Shown: one piece after another, positions 7,600-14,050 of the stretch
Position numbering within the stretch: position 1 is the first letter of the stretch
How the letters are laid out: every line of letters begins with the position of its first letter
Assembly: GCA_025656435.1 (NCBI GenBank)
Contig: JAHXHT010000034.1
Location: forward strand, 1-14,050
Length of the DNA: 14,050 bases
Source: Candidatus Thiodiazotropha sp. (ex Gloverina cf. vestifex)
GTDB taxonomy: Bacteria; Pseudomonadota; Gammaproteobacteria; Chromatiales; Chromatiaceae
Direction: 5' to 3'
The notes under the pieces: generated by a model
The model's database searches: none
Seen by the model: the letters and a program-made list of their open reading frames with translations, nothing else
Told to the model about the DNA's origin: nothing
Translations under genes and position numbers: made by a program

Positions 7600-9768
7600 A
7601 TGAGAGGTTTGCCAATGGCACTCAGACAGTTTTGGAATAGATCATCAAGTGAGTCGAATCGCTTTCGGGCAATTCATACGTTTGCCCTTATGATGGTGCT
7701 CTGCACGTTTCCTTTTGTTGCAATAGGAGGGAATGCACTTAAATCAGTCGATTTTTCGGCGTTGCCAGGAGAGCGGGTCCAGCTGACTTTAGGGTTGAGC
7801 GGGACGGCCAGTGAGCCTGTTGGTTTTACCACCGATAATCCAGCTCGTATCTCCCTCGATTTTGTGGGTGTAAACAGCGAGCTTGGGTACAAGACTAAGC
7901 TTATCGGCGTTGGTCCGGTGCATAGTGTGACGGCACTTGAAGCGGGTAACCGCACTCGACTGGTGATCAACCTAACTCATTCACTTGGTTACAAGACCGA
8001 GCTGCAGGGTAATAATGTCATAGTGACTTTGGATGTCAGTGGTAAAGCTAAGCAGAAGCCTCCGGCAAAAAGCACATCCTCAGTTGCATCGATGGCGCCA
8101 GCTAACACACAAGCACCTTCTATGATGTCAGGCTCTGACATTAAGAATATTGATTTTCGTCGGGGAGAGGCTGGTGAGGGGCGTGTACTGGTGACGCTTG
8201 CAGACCCGTCGACTCCTGTTGATGTGAGAGAAGAGGCTGGCCAGATCATTCTTGAGTTTTTCGATGCCTCAGTTGACGTTTCTCTACTGCAGTCTTTGGA
8301 TGTCATGGACTTTGCGGCCCCTGTCACCAAGGTTGAGACAAGAAAAGTTGGTAGTAGTGTGGTTATCGAAGTTTCTCCTGTTGGTGAGTTTGATTATCTG
8401 GCCTACCAGGCAAATGAGACGTTTGCCGTCGAAGTGCGCTCTCTAACAAAGGATGAAAAAGAGGCCTTACAGAAAGAGCGCACGATCTTTACAGGTGAAA
8501 GATTATCACTTAATTTCCAGGATATTGAAGTCCGGTCTGTCTTGCAGTTGCTAGCTGATTTCACCGAATTGAATCTGGTAACCAGCGATACAGTGGATGG
8601 CAGAATTACACTGCGATTGAAAAATGTGCCTTGGGACCAGGCGCTCGATATTATCCTCAAATCCAAAGGGTTGTCGAAACGGCAAATCGATAATGTCATC
8701 ATGGTTGCACCGACTGAGGAGATCGCAGCCAGAGAACAGTTGGAGTTGGAATCGCAGCAGAAAATAGAAGAGCTCGCGCCTCTAAGATCAGATTTTGTTC
8801 AGGTCAATTATGCAAAAGCTGAAGAGTTGGCATTATTGCTGAAATCAGAGGAAAACCGCCTCATGTCTGAAAGAGGCAATGTAACGGTTGATGCAAGGAC
8901 GAATACGCTACTCATCCAGGATACGGCTAGCAAGCTGGCAGACATACGTCGACTCCTGCTTAAGCTTGATGTGTCTGTCAGGCAGGTCCTGATCGAGTCT
9001 CGTATAGTGGTTGCAAACAACGACTTTGCAAAAGACCTAGGAGTGAGGTTCGGTGCGAATTTTGATGGTTCTTTCGATGATAATTTCACCCTGACGGCAG
9101 GTGCCCTTCCCGGCCATACTGGGGGAACTTTTGGTATTGCTCCTGGTATCGAAAATCCAGAGGGCTCAACCAATGAATCCCTTATGGTGAACCTCCCCGT
9201 GGGAGCGCCATCTGGCGGCGTGAATTTCCTGGTCGGTAAAGTGGGGTCCTACCTTCTACAGCTGGAGCTGACGGCTATGCAGACAGAAGGCCGCGGAGAA
9301 GTTATTTCGAGTCCGAGAGTGATTACTTCCGATCAGAATCAAGCTACCATCAAGCAGGGTGTTGAAATACCCTACCAAGAAGCAAGTTCTAGTGGCGCCA
9401 CTACGGTAAGTTTTAAAGAAGCGGTATTGAAACTTGATGTGACTCCACAGATCACGCCTGACGACAGAGTGAGAATGGACCTTGTCATCAATAAGGATAG
9501 TCCGGATTTTTCACGCTCTGTACTTGGCGTACCCCCTCTTGATACGCGTAAGATCGAGACGACAGTGCTTGTCGACGATGGAGAAACCGTGGTGCTGGGT
9601 GGCGTCTTTGAGCGCACCAAAACCAAAGATACGGAAAAAATACCGTTCTTTGGCGATATTCCTTATGCAGGCGTACTTTTTCGGAGAAATGAGGTCCGAG
9701 ATCAGAACAGCGAGCTATTGATCTTCGTTACTCCGAAAATCCTTAAAGAGACCCTTCGCGTGAGGTAA
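7600..9768 (+). CDS. pilQ: Type IV pilus outer-membrane secretin PilQ
   Basis: Multimeric outer-membrane channel through which the pilus fibre exits. The 722-residue protein has a signal peptide with hydrophobic core ~27-42, preceded by a long N-region. Two AMIN peptidoglycan-binding domains lie at ~47-130 and ~182-272. The secretin/TonB short N-terminal domain (N0) is at ~300-370 and N1 at ~398-465. The beta-barrel secretin core (~465-718) carries SSPRVITSDQNQATIKQG and ends in FFGDIPYAGVLFRR and LLIFVTPKIL. AAGGGGA at 7586-7592 lies seven bases before the ATG; a second ATG at 7615 would shorten the long N-region by five residues. This is the last gene of the pil operon, followed directly by a strong terminator. 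Confidence 0.98.
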   Translation: MRGLPMALRQFWNRSSSESNRFRAIHTFALMMVLCTFPFVAIGGNALKSVDFSALPGERVQLTLGLSGTASEPVGFTTDNPARISLDFVGVNSELGYKTKLIGVGPVHSVTALEAGNRTRLVINLTHSLGYKTELQGNNVIVTLDVSGKAKQKPPAKSTSSVASMAPANTQAPSMMSGSDIKNIDFRRGEAGEGRVLVTLADPSTPVDVREEAGQIILEFFDASVDVSLLQSLDVMDFAAPVTKVETRKVGSSVVIEVSPVGEFDYLAYQANETFAVEVRSLTKDEKEALQKERTIFTGERLSLNFQDIEVRSVLQLLADFTELNLVTSDTVDGRITLRLKNVPWDQALDIILKSKGLSKRQIDNVIMVAPTEEIAAREQLELESQQKIEELAPLRSDFVQVNYAKAEELALLLKSEENRLMSERGNVTVDARTNTLLIQDTASKLADIRRLLLKLDVSVRQVLIESRIVVANNDFAKDLGVRFGANFDGSFDDNFTLTAGALPGHTGGTFGIAPGIENPEGSTNESLMVNLPVGAPSGGVNFLVGKVGSYLLQLELTAMQTEGRGEVISSPRVITSDQNQATIKQGVEIPYQEASSSGATTVSFKEAVLKLDVTPQITPDDRVRMDLVINKDSPDFSRSVLGVPPLDTRKIETTVLVDDGETVVLGGVFERTKTKDTEKIPFFGDIPYAGVLFRRNEVRDQNSELLIFVTPKILKETLRVR

Positions 9769-9786
9769 GACATCAAGAACAGGCTG

Positions 9787-9817
9787 AAAGGGCGTGCTTC
9801 ATAGCACGCCCTTTTTG
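9787..9817 (+). terminator. Rho-independent terminator after pilQ
   Basis: AAAGGGCGTGC (9787-9797) pairs perfectly with GCACGCCCTTT (9804-9814), with an inner T-A pair leaving a 4-base loop. The stem runs straight into TTTTT (9812-9816). It sits 18 bases after the pilQ stop and should close the pilMNOPQ transcript. Because the stem is self-complementary with A's on the left arm, it may act weakly on the other strand too. Confidence 0.92.
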
Positions 9818-9855
9818 TTTGTGGTAGAGAAAAATCAGATACTATTTAATATAAA
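9815..9855 (+). promoter_or_regulatory. Tentative aroK-aroB promoter
   Basis: The 102 bases between the pilQ terminator and aroK are AT-rich. TTGTTT (9815-9820) is followed after 17 bases by GATACT (9838-9843). TATAAA (9850-9855) is a better -10 hexamer but lacks a matching -35. A promoter is expected here because the upstream terminator isolates aroK; the exact element is uncertain. Confidence 0.3.
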
Positions 9856-9919
9856 GAGGAACATCGCAGACTCGAACACCGTATGCGATTTACATCAATC
9901 GATAGATTCTAAGCTGAAG

Positions 9920-10438
9920 ATGCAGATAAAAAACCTATTCCTGATCGGCCCTATGGGGGCGGGTAAAACGACAGTCGGTCGGCAACTGTCCGATTTATTG
10001 CGACTGGAGTTTGTTGATTCTGATCATGAGATTCAGCGTAGGACCGGTGTTGATATTCCGACAATTTTCGAGTTTGAGGGAGAAGAGGGTTTTAGGGGGC
10101 GTGAGCAGAATGTGATTGATGAGCTGACACTAAGAGATGGCGTAATAGTTGCCACCGGTGGTGGGGCCGTATTGAGTGAAGTGAATCGACAGCATCTCTC
10201 TTCCCGTGGATTTGTGATCTATTTACACTGTACGCCTGAACAGCAGTATGAGCGCACTTATAGGGATCGAAACCGTCCACTGCTGCAAACAGACGATCCG
10301 CTGGATAAACTGCGTACCTTGATGGAGTTGCGAGAACCTCTCTATCGGCAGATTGCGGATTTGGTGATAGTGACGGAGGGCCGCAATACACAGTCGGTCG
10401 TGCGTGAAATCGTAAAAAAAATTGAGTCATCAGACTAA
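9920..10438 (+). CDS. aroK: Shikimate kinase I
   Basis: Phosphorylates shikimate to shikimate 3-phosphate with ATP in the shikimate pathway, in the cytoplasm. It is 172 residues (E. coli AroK 173). Visible motifs are Walker A GPMGAGKT (10-17), the shikimate-binding DSD (33-35), EEGFRGRE, the ATGGGAV glycine loop and the lid RDRNRPLL. The frame is open upstream to a GTG at 9794, but that codon lies inside the pilQ terminator stem and the extra 42 residues match nothing in the family. The ATG at 9920 aligns with E. coli AroK. No strong ribosome binding site is seen before it. aroB follows 31 bases downstream, so the two are likely one transcript. Confidence 0.96.
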   Translation: MQIKNLFLIGPMGAGKTTVGRQLSDLLRLEFVDSDHEIQRRTGVDIPTIFEFEGEEGFRGREQNVIDELTLRDGVIVATGGGAVLSEVNRQHLSSRGFVIYLHCTPEQQYERTYRDRNRPLLQTDDPLDKLRTLMELREPLYRQIADLVIVTEGRNTQSVVREIVKKIESSD

Positions 10439-10469
10439 TAAGGGTAATTTGGCGGATCTATTCGTGAGC

Positions 10470-11555
10470 ATGATAAAGCAGAAACTGACTGTAGATTTGG
10501 GTGAGCGCAGCTATCCAATTTATATCGGGGAAGATGTATATGCAGACGCCGAATACTACAGGCGTCATGTGCCGGGTAGTCAGGTGATGGTGGTTACCAA
10601 TGAGACGGTTGCCCCCCTGTATCTTGAAAAAACATTAGAAGCGCTGGGTGATTCTGAAGTCGCGACAGTTATACTGCCAGATGGTGAGATTTACAAGACA
10701 CTGGATGTACTGAATACCGTATTCACGGCGCTCCTGGAAAATCGTTTTACCAGAAAATGCACCCTTGTGGCATTGGGCGGTGGTGTTATAGGTGATATGA
10801 CTGGCTTTGCAGCGGCCTGCTATCAGCGCGGCGTCTCTTTCATTCAGGTGCCCACAACATTGTTGTCTCAGGTTGATTCCTCGGTCGGAGGTAAAACCGG
10901 TGTGAATCATGCGCTCGGAAAGAATATGATTGGTGCTTTTCACCAACCGCTGGCTGTATTGGCAGATACTTCAACCCTTAATACACTGGACGACCGCCAG
11001 CTTGCAGCAGGCTTGGCTGAGGTGATTAAGTACGGGTTGATTGCTGATGCAGATTTTTTTGTTTGGCTTGAGCAGGAAATGGATGGTCTGCTATCTCGTC
11101 ACCAGGTGAAGTTGGCTACTGCCATTGAGCGCTCCTGTCGATGTAAGGCAGCTGTGGTTGCTGCAGATGAAAAGGAGGCCGGTCAGCGGGCGTTGCTTAA
11201 TTTAGGCCACACATTCGGCCATGCTATTGAAACTGGCATGGGTTATGGAGAATGGCTACATGGAGAGGCCGTGGCAGCGGGGATGTGTATGGCAGCGGAT
11301 CTTTCCTGTAGGTTGGGCTGGTTGTCGGAGCAAGAGTTGGAGCGGACAAAAGTGTTGATTGCCCGGGCGGGGCTGCCGACCGACCCGCCGGCGCAGATGT
11401 CTAAAGAGAAGTTTATTTCACTCATGTCCGTGGATAAGAAGGTCTTGGATGGGAAGCTACGGCTGGTACTTATGGATGCCATTGGTACAGCATTGGTGAC
11501 AGATGAATTCGACATGAAGAAATTAAGTGAAACGCTTTCTGAATATGGTCGTTAA
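10470..11555 (+). CDS. aroB: 3-dehydroquinate synthase
   Basis: Converts DAHP to 3-dehydroquinate, the second step of the shikimate pathway, using NAD and a divalent metal. It is 361 residues from the ATG at 10470 (E. coli 362). Conserved blocks include GGGVIGDMTGFAAACYQRG, VPTTLLSQVDSSVGGKTGVNH, KNMIGAFHQP and LAEVIKYG. The metal ligands are the Glu of AEVIKYG and the His residues of LNLGHTFGHAIE and WLHGEAVAAGM. Two codons upstream an in-frame GTG (10464) follows a GGCGGA, seven bases away, and is an alternative start. The longer frame back into aroK is not supported by the family. The gene is followed after 24 bases by the damX-like gene. Confidence 0.97.
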   Translation: MIKQKLTVDLGERSYPIYIGEDVYADAEYYRRHVPGSQVMVVTNETVAPLYLEKTLEALGDSEVATVILPDGEIYKTLDVLNTVFTALLENRFTRKCTLVALGGGVIGDMTGFAAACYQRGVSFIQVPTTLLSQVDSSVGGKTGVNHALGKNMIGAFHQPLAVLADTSTLNTLDDRQLAAGLAEVIKYGLIADADFFVWLEQEMDGLLSRHQVKLATAIERSCRCKAAVVAADEKEAGQRALLNLGHTFGHAIETGMGYGEWLHGEAVAAGMCMAADLSCRLGWLSEQELERTKVLIARAGLPTDPPAQMSKEKFISLMSVDKKVLDGKLRLVLMDAIGTALVTDEFDMKKLSETLSEYGR

Positions 11556-11579
11556 ATAATTATAGAGTGAGAAAACACC

Positions 11580-13217
11580 TTGGCTGAGACAGAAGAGTTC
11601 TTCTCCACACCAGAGGCTGTTGCACGGCTTGACCTGATACGGCACTTGATCGAAAACAGTGAGCTCGTACCCCTTGTCAGAGGGCCGTCAGGTAGTGGTA
11701 AGACGCTGCTGGCATCGCGGTTACAATCGCTGGCGCCAGAGAATTGGGTAGTTTGTCATTTCTCAGCAGACGCCATGATGCAACCAGAGCGGTTATTGGC
11801 TCATATTGCCCGTTGCAGTGGTCTACCCGATGCCCAGGGGGACAATCTTGCCCGATTAAATGAGCGCTTTGAGCTGCTTAGAAAGCATGGCAGCGTGCCA
11901 GTTCTACTGGTTGATGACGCACAATCCCTACCTCCCACCAGCTTGATTACACTTTTGCGGCTTTATGAGCGCCAAATAGACGGTGCGCCATTGGTCAGTC
12001 TGGTGCTATTTGCCAATGAAGAAATCGATAAGTTGTTATCCACGCCTCAACTTCAGATCATGTCACCTCAGGCCGTACAGGTGATCGATCTGCCTCTTCT
12101 CACAAGAGAGGAGGCGGATGCCTTTATGAATTACCTGTTTAATAGTGAAGATCTTGACAAGAGGTACTTACTCGATGAGTCCAAATTAACACGACTCTAT
12201 CGTGAAACTGGAGGGGTTCCCGGGCTATTGGCATCGGCCATACTCAATGCGGTTGGTGGTGAGGGAGAGTCAGCTGCAGTCTCATTTTGGGAGGAGAAAA
12301 GACCGCTGATCTACCGCGTAATTCCGGTGGTAATCATTGCGCTCGTGTTATTGGTGTTTCAGGGCCCGATCAATCGGATGTTTGAGTCTGACGAGAGCGT
12401 TGCAGAGGGTGAAGCACCGCGGGTTATCGATATTAAGATTCCCGAACCGGTTGAGAAAAGGGTCGAAAAGGAGTTAGACAAGGGTGAGCTGGTCCTACCG
12501 TCTGCATCCATCACGCAAAGTGATACCAGCGAATCGCTGTCCCAGATGTCACCGCAAAGTCCATCGCATCAAGACACCAAGCCAATCGAAGACGAAGCTG
12601 TGGCGGCAAAAAAGCCAATTCATGATCCGGTTGATGTAGATTCACCTCTCGAGCCTGTACCAAGGAAAGTCCCCGAGGAGAAAGTTTTGCTCGGAAGTGC
12701 CGAGCAAATTGATGCGGGTGATGCGGTCAAAGAGGCTGTCGACGAGCGAGTTTCACAATTAACCGTGGCAGCAGGGAAGATGGAGGCGGACCCGGGGCCG
12801 GGGCCTGCTCAAGATAGTGTTGAAGTTGAGATCGATCAGCCGCCACCAGTGGCAACGAGTTCAGAGCGCTTGTCTGAGACAGCTTTATCAGCAGCGACGC
12901 CGAATCAAATAGAGGGACTAACCGAAGCTTCCGCATTGAGGGGGAAAGAGTGGACGCTCTCCCAGCCCGACGGAAATTATACAGTGCAACTCCTTGCTGC
13001 GGGAAATATCGATTCAATTCAAAGGTTTATTGATCAACATGGGCTGTCAGGAGAAGCATTTACTATCCAAACCCAGCGTAAAGGTAAGCCGTGGTACCCC
13101 CTGCTATGGGGGACCTTCCCGGACAGGGCCTCCGCGCTTGATGGGATCAAGCGGCTTCCGCCTGCCGTCCAAACAGGTGGCGCCTGGGCGAGGTCTTTCG
13201 CCTCGTTGCGGGAATAA
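11580..13217 (+). CDS. damX: DamX-like protein: AAA ATPase, membrane span and SPOR domain
   Basis: A 545-residue bitopic membrane protein. The cytoplasmic N-terminal AAA/ExeA-like ATPase has Walker A GPSGSGKT (35-42) and Walker B VLLVDDAQ (108-115). A single membrane span lies at ~244-263, followed by a long acidic, Pro/Ser-rich periplasmic linker (~265-455). The C-terminal SPOR domain (~458-541) contains YTVQLLAAG and GKPWYPLLWGTFPD. SPOR domains bind denuded septal peptidoglycan, and E. coli DamX is a division protein with the same C-terminus but no ATPase domain. The Pseudomonas gene in the same place has this AAA-SPOR layout, as I recall. The only possible start is the TTG at 11580, since an in-frame stop lies four codons upstream; GAGTGAG at 11565-11571 is a plausible ribosome binding site. 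The role of the ATPase domain is unknown to me. Confidence 0.88.
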   Translation: MAETEEFFSTPEAVARLDLIRHLIENSELVPLVRGPSGSGKTLLASRLQSLAPENWVVCHFSADAMMQPERLLAHIARCSGLPDAQGDNLARLNERFELLRKHGSVPVLLVDDAQSLPPTSLITLLRLYERQIDGAPLVSLVLFANEEIDKLLSTPQLQIMSPQAVQVIDLPLLTREEADAFMNYLFNSEDLDKRYLLDESKLTRLYRETGGVPGLLASAILNAVGGEGESAAVSFWEEKRPLIYRVIPVVIIALVLLVFQGPINRMFESDESVAEGEAPRVIDIKIPEPVEKRVEKELDKGELVLPSASITQSDTSESLSQMSPQSPSHQDTKPIEDEAVAAKKPIHDPVDVDSPLEPVPRKVPEEKVLLGSAEQIDAGDAVKEAVDERVSQLTVAAGKMEADPGPGPAQDSVEVEIDQPPPVATSSERLSETALSAATPNQIEGLTEASALRGKEWTLSQPDGNYTVQLLAAGNIDSIQRFIDQHGLSGEAFTIQTQRKGKPWYPLLWGTFPDRASALDGIKRLPPAVQTGGAWARSFASLRE

Positions 13218-13219
13218 AA

Positions 13220-13243
13220 CCCCTATTTCAAATACACTAGGGG
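13220..13243 (+). terminator. Possible weak terminator hairpin after damX
   Basis: CCCCTA (13220-13225) pairs with TAGGGG (13238-13243) around a 12-base loop, three bases after the damX stop. No T-run follows, so if it terminates transcription it does so weakly or with Rho. Confidence 0.3.
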
Positions 13244-13478
13244 CTTGCCCAGGTGGTGTGATTTGGGGTAGTTTTCCTGGATATTGTTATCGAACTGTCA
13301 GGGAAATCCCCGGTGTACTGGTCTAGGATGAAATTCTCAAGTACCCTACGATGTTCTGCGTCTCTTAAAGATGTATGCGGGCGGCTGAATCGTCGCCGAT
13401 AACTCCTTCTTCAGCGAATGCTCAAGATTTCCGGCATGACTTCAGTCAGGTTGGGACGGGCAAAATGAGGTTTGCGTA
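13244..13478. other. Intergenic leader region upstream of gltB, no gene seen
   Basis: About 235 bases without a credible reading frame or recognisable RNA gene. A small hairpin, GGCGGC (13380-13385) with GTCGCC (13392-13397), is present. I found no convincing -35/-10 pair, though a gltB promoter is expected here. A four-codon frame, ATG at 13465 ending TAA, overlaps the gltB ribosome binding site GAGG (13467-13470) and is probably chance. Confidence 0.5.
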
Positions 13479-13997
13479 ATGAGCCAGGGTGCTTTACCAC
13501 CGAAACAGGGATTATACGATCCCGCGAATGAACACGATGCCTGCGGTGTTGGTTTTGTAGCTAACATCAAGGGGGCCAAGAGCCATGAGATCATCCAGCA
13601 AGGCCTGGAGATTCTTGAGCGTCTGACCCATCGCGGTGCTGTGGGTGCCGACCCAAAGGCTGGTGACGGGGCTGGCATCCTGTTTCAAACGCCGGATGTA
13701 TTTTTCCGCACGGTGACAGATTTCGAACTTCCTGCAGAGGGGGATTACGCCACTGGCATGATCTTCCTGCCGCAGAATGAAGCGAGCCGGGATGTTTGTG
13801 AAAAAGCTATTGAAGATCTGGTTAAAGCCGAAGGTCAAACAGTCATCGGCTGGCGCGACGTGCCGGTCAACAATGAAGAACTGGGATATAGCGTCAAACC
13901 TACCGAGCCCGTCGTAAGACAAGTCTTTGTATCGCGGGGTGCTAATTGTGTCGATCAGGGTGCTTTTGAACGTAAGCTCTTTGTGATTCCCGGTTGA
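13479..13997 (+). CDS. gltB: Glutamate synthase large subunit, 5' fragment; frame interrupted after 172 codons
   Basis: N-terminal part of the NADPH-dependent glutamate synthase large subunit, which transfers the amide of glutamine to 2-oxoglutarate. A 21-residue propeptide precedes Cys22 in EHDACGVGF, the N-terminal nucleophile of the Ntn-type glutaminase domain. THRGAVGADPKAGDGAGILFQ and GWRDVPVN are typical. Full GltB proteins are ~1,500 residues. Here the frame ends in TGA (13995-13997) right after FERKLFVI, where homologues continue with an Arg-Lys helix. Neither other frame after the break looks like GltB, so a simple frameshift does not explain it. Likely a gene split by an insertion, or an assembly junction. 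GAGG at 13467-13470 precedes the ATG by eight bases. Confidence 0.85.
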   Translation: MSQGALPPKQGLYDPANEHDACGVGFVANIKGAKSHEIIQQGLEILERLTHRGAVGADPKAGDGAGILFQTPDVFFRTVTDFELPAEGDYATGMIFLPQNEASRDVCEKAIEDLVKAEGQTVIGWRDVPVNNEELGYSVKPTEPVVRQVFVSRGANCVDQGAFERKLFVIPG

Positions 13998-14050
13998 GTG
14001 ATCTGGGAGAAACCCTGTCAAACCGGGAGTACAACCCTAGCGGCACCGTG
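13986..14050. other. Non-GltB sequence with strong inverted repeat at the gltB break, possible element or intron end
   Basis: ATTCCCGGTT (13986-13995) can pair with AACCGGGAGT (14021-14030), with eight perfect pairs in the core. Inside, GA (13996-13997) pairs with TC (14018-14019), and GGG (14005-14007) with CCC (14013-14015). This structure begins exactly where GltB similarity stops. It could be the 5' part of a group II intron, the end of an insertion sequence, or a misassembled join. The window ends before any diagnostic domain is reached. Confidence 0.4.

Noticed and set aside
8808..9173. Minus-strand open frame of 121 codons inside pilQ
   Set aside because: Ser/Arg-rich, low-complexity translation antisense to the secretin N1 and core region; typical shadow with no ribosome binding site.
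9883..9912. Nine-codon frame just before aroK that could be a leader peptide
   Set aside because: It has no ribosome binding site at a useful distance (the nearest AGAGGA is 22 bases away), no run of aromatic codons, and no attenuator-type hairpins between it and aroK.
9794..9919. N-terminal extension of aroK from a GTG at 9794
   Set aside because: The GTG lies inside the pilQ terminator stem, the extra 42 residues match no shikimate kinase, and the ATG at 9920 gives the normal family length.
13512..14021. Long minus-strand open frame (169 codons) opposite gltB
   Set aside because: The plus-strand frame is clearly GltB with its catalytic Cys and glycine motifs; the minus-strand translation shows no recognisable domain and is a shadow of it.
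13971..14050. Simple one-base frameshift explaining the early stop in gltB
   Set aside because: One plus-strand frame stays open to the end of the window, but its translation does not resemble the Arg-Lys helix that follows FERKLFVI in GltB proteins, so a base-calling slip alone does not restore the gene.
1..14050. CRISPR arrays, tRNA or rRNA genes, complete insertion sequences, phage or defence genes
   Set aside because: No regularly spaced repeats, cloverleaf, rRNA-like sequence, transposase or known defence domain was seen by eye on either strand.

Overview
This window is a stretch of chromosome from a free-living-type gammaproteobacterium. The gene order PBP1A – pilMNOPQ – aroK – aroB – damX-like – gltB is the one I recall for Pseudomonas and relatives. 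It corresponds to mrcA-hofMNOPQ-aroKB-damX in Escherichia coli, except that dam does not follow damX here. The protein sequences look closest to Chromatiales-type gammaproteobacteria. That is an impression from memory, not a search result. GC content looks moderate and even, with no large compositionally foreign block until the last ~60 bases.

Layout from left to right: a leader with overlapping hairpins and then gltA (type II citrate synthase) on the plus strand. Converging on it from the minus strand are mrcA/ponA (bifunctional penicillin-binding protein 1A) and a small hypothetical gene directly downstream of it. A divergent ~200-base promoter region separates mrcA from the plus-strand operon pilM-pilN-pilO-pilP-pilQ, whose genes overlap or nearly touch. 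A strong intrinsic terminator closes that operon. Next come aroK and aroB (shikimate pathway), then a damX-like gene with an AAA ATPase domain, one membrane span and a SPOR domain. A ~260-base gap leads to the 5' part of gltB (glutamate synthase large subunit).

Functionally, PilM (cytoplasmic actin-like ring), PilN and PilO (inner membrane), PilP (lipoprotein) and PilQ (outer-membrane secretin) form the alignment and secretin subcomplexes of a type IV pilus machine. PBP1A and the SPOR protein act on peptidoglycan and cell division. GltA, AroK/AroB and GltB are core metabolism.

Most of the window is ordinary conserved chromosome, and I do not see a new defence or mobile system fully contained in it. 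Two things deserve attention. First, mrcA carries a 12-base C homopolymer just before the codons for its KTG transpeptidase motif, and slippage either way would truncate the protein within about 20 codons. Second, the gltB reading frame stops after only 172 codons, exactly where similarity to GltB ends, and the remaining bases form a strong inverted repeat. This suggests that a mobile element or intron begins there and runs off the right edge.
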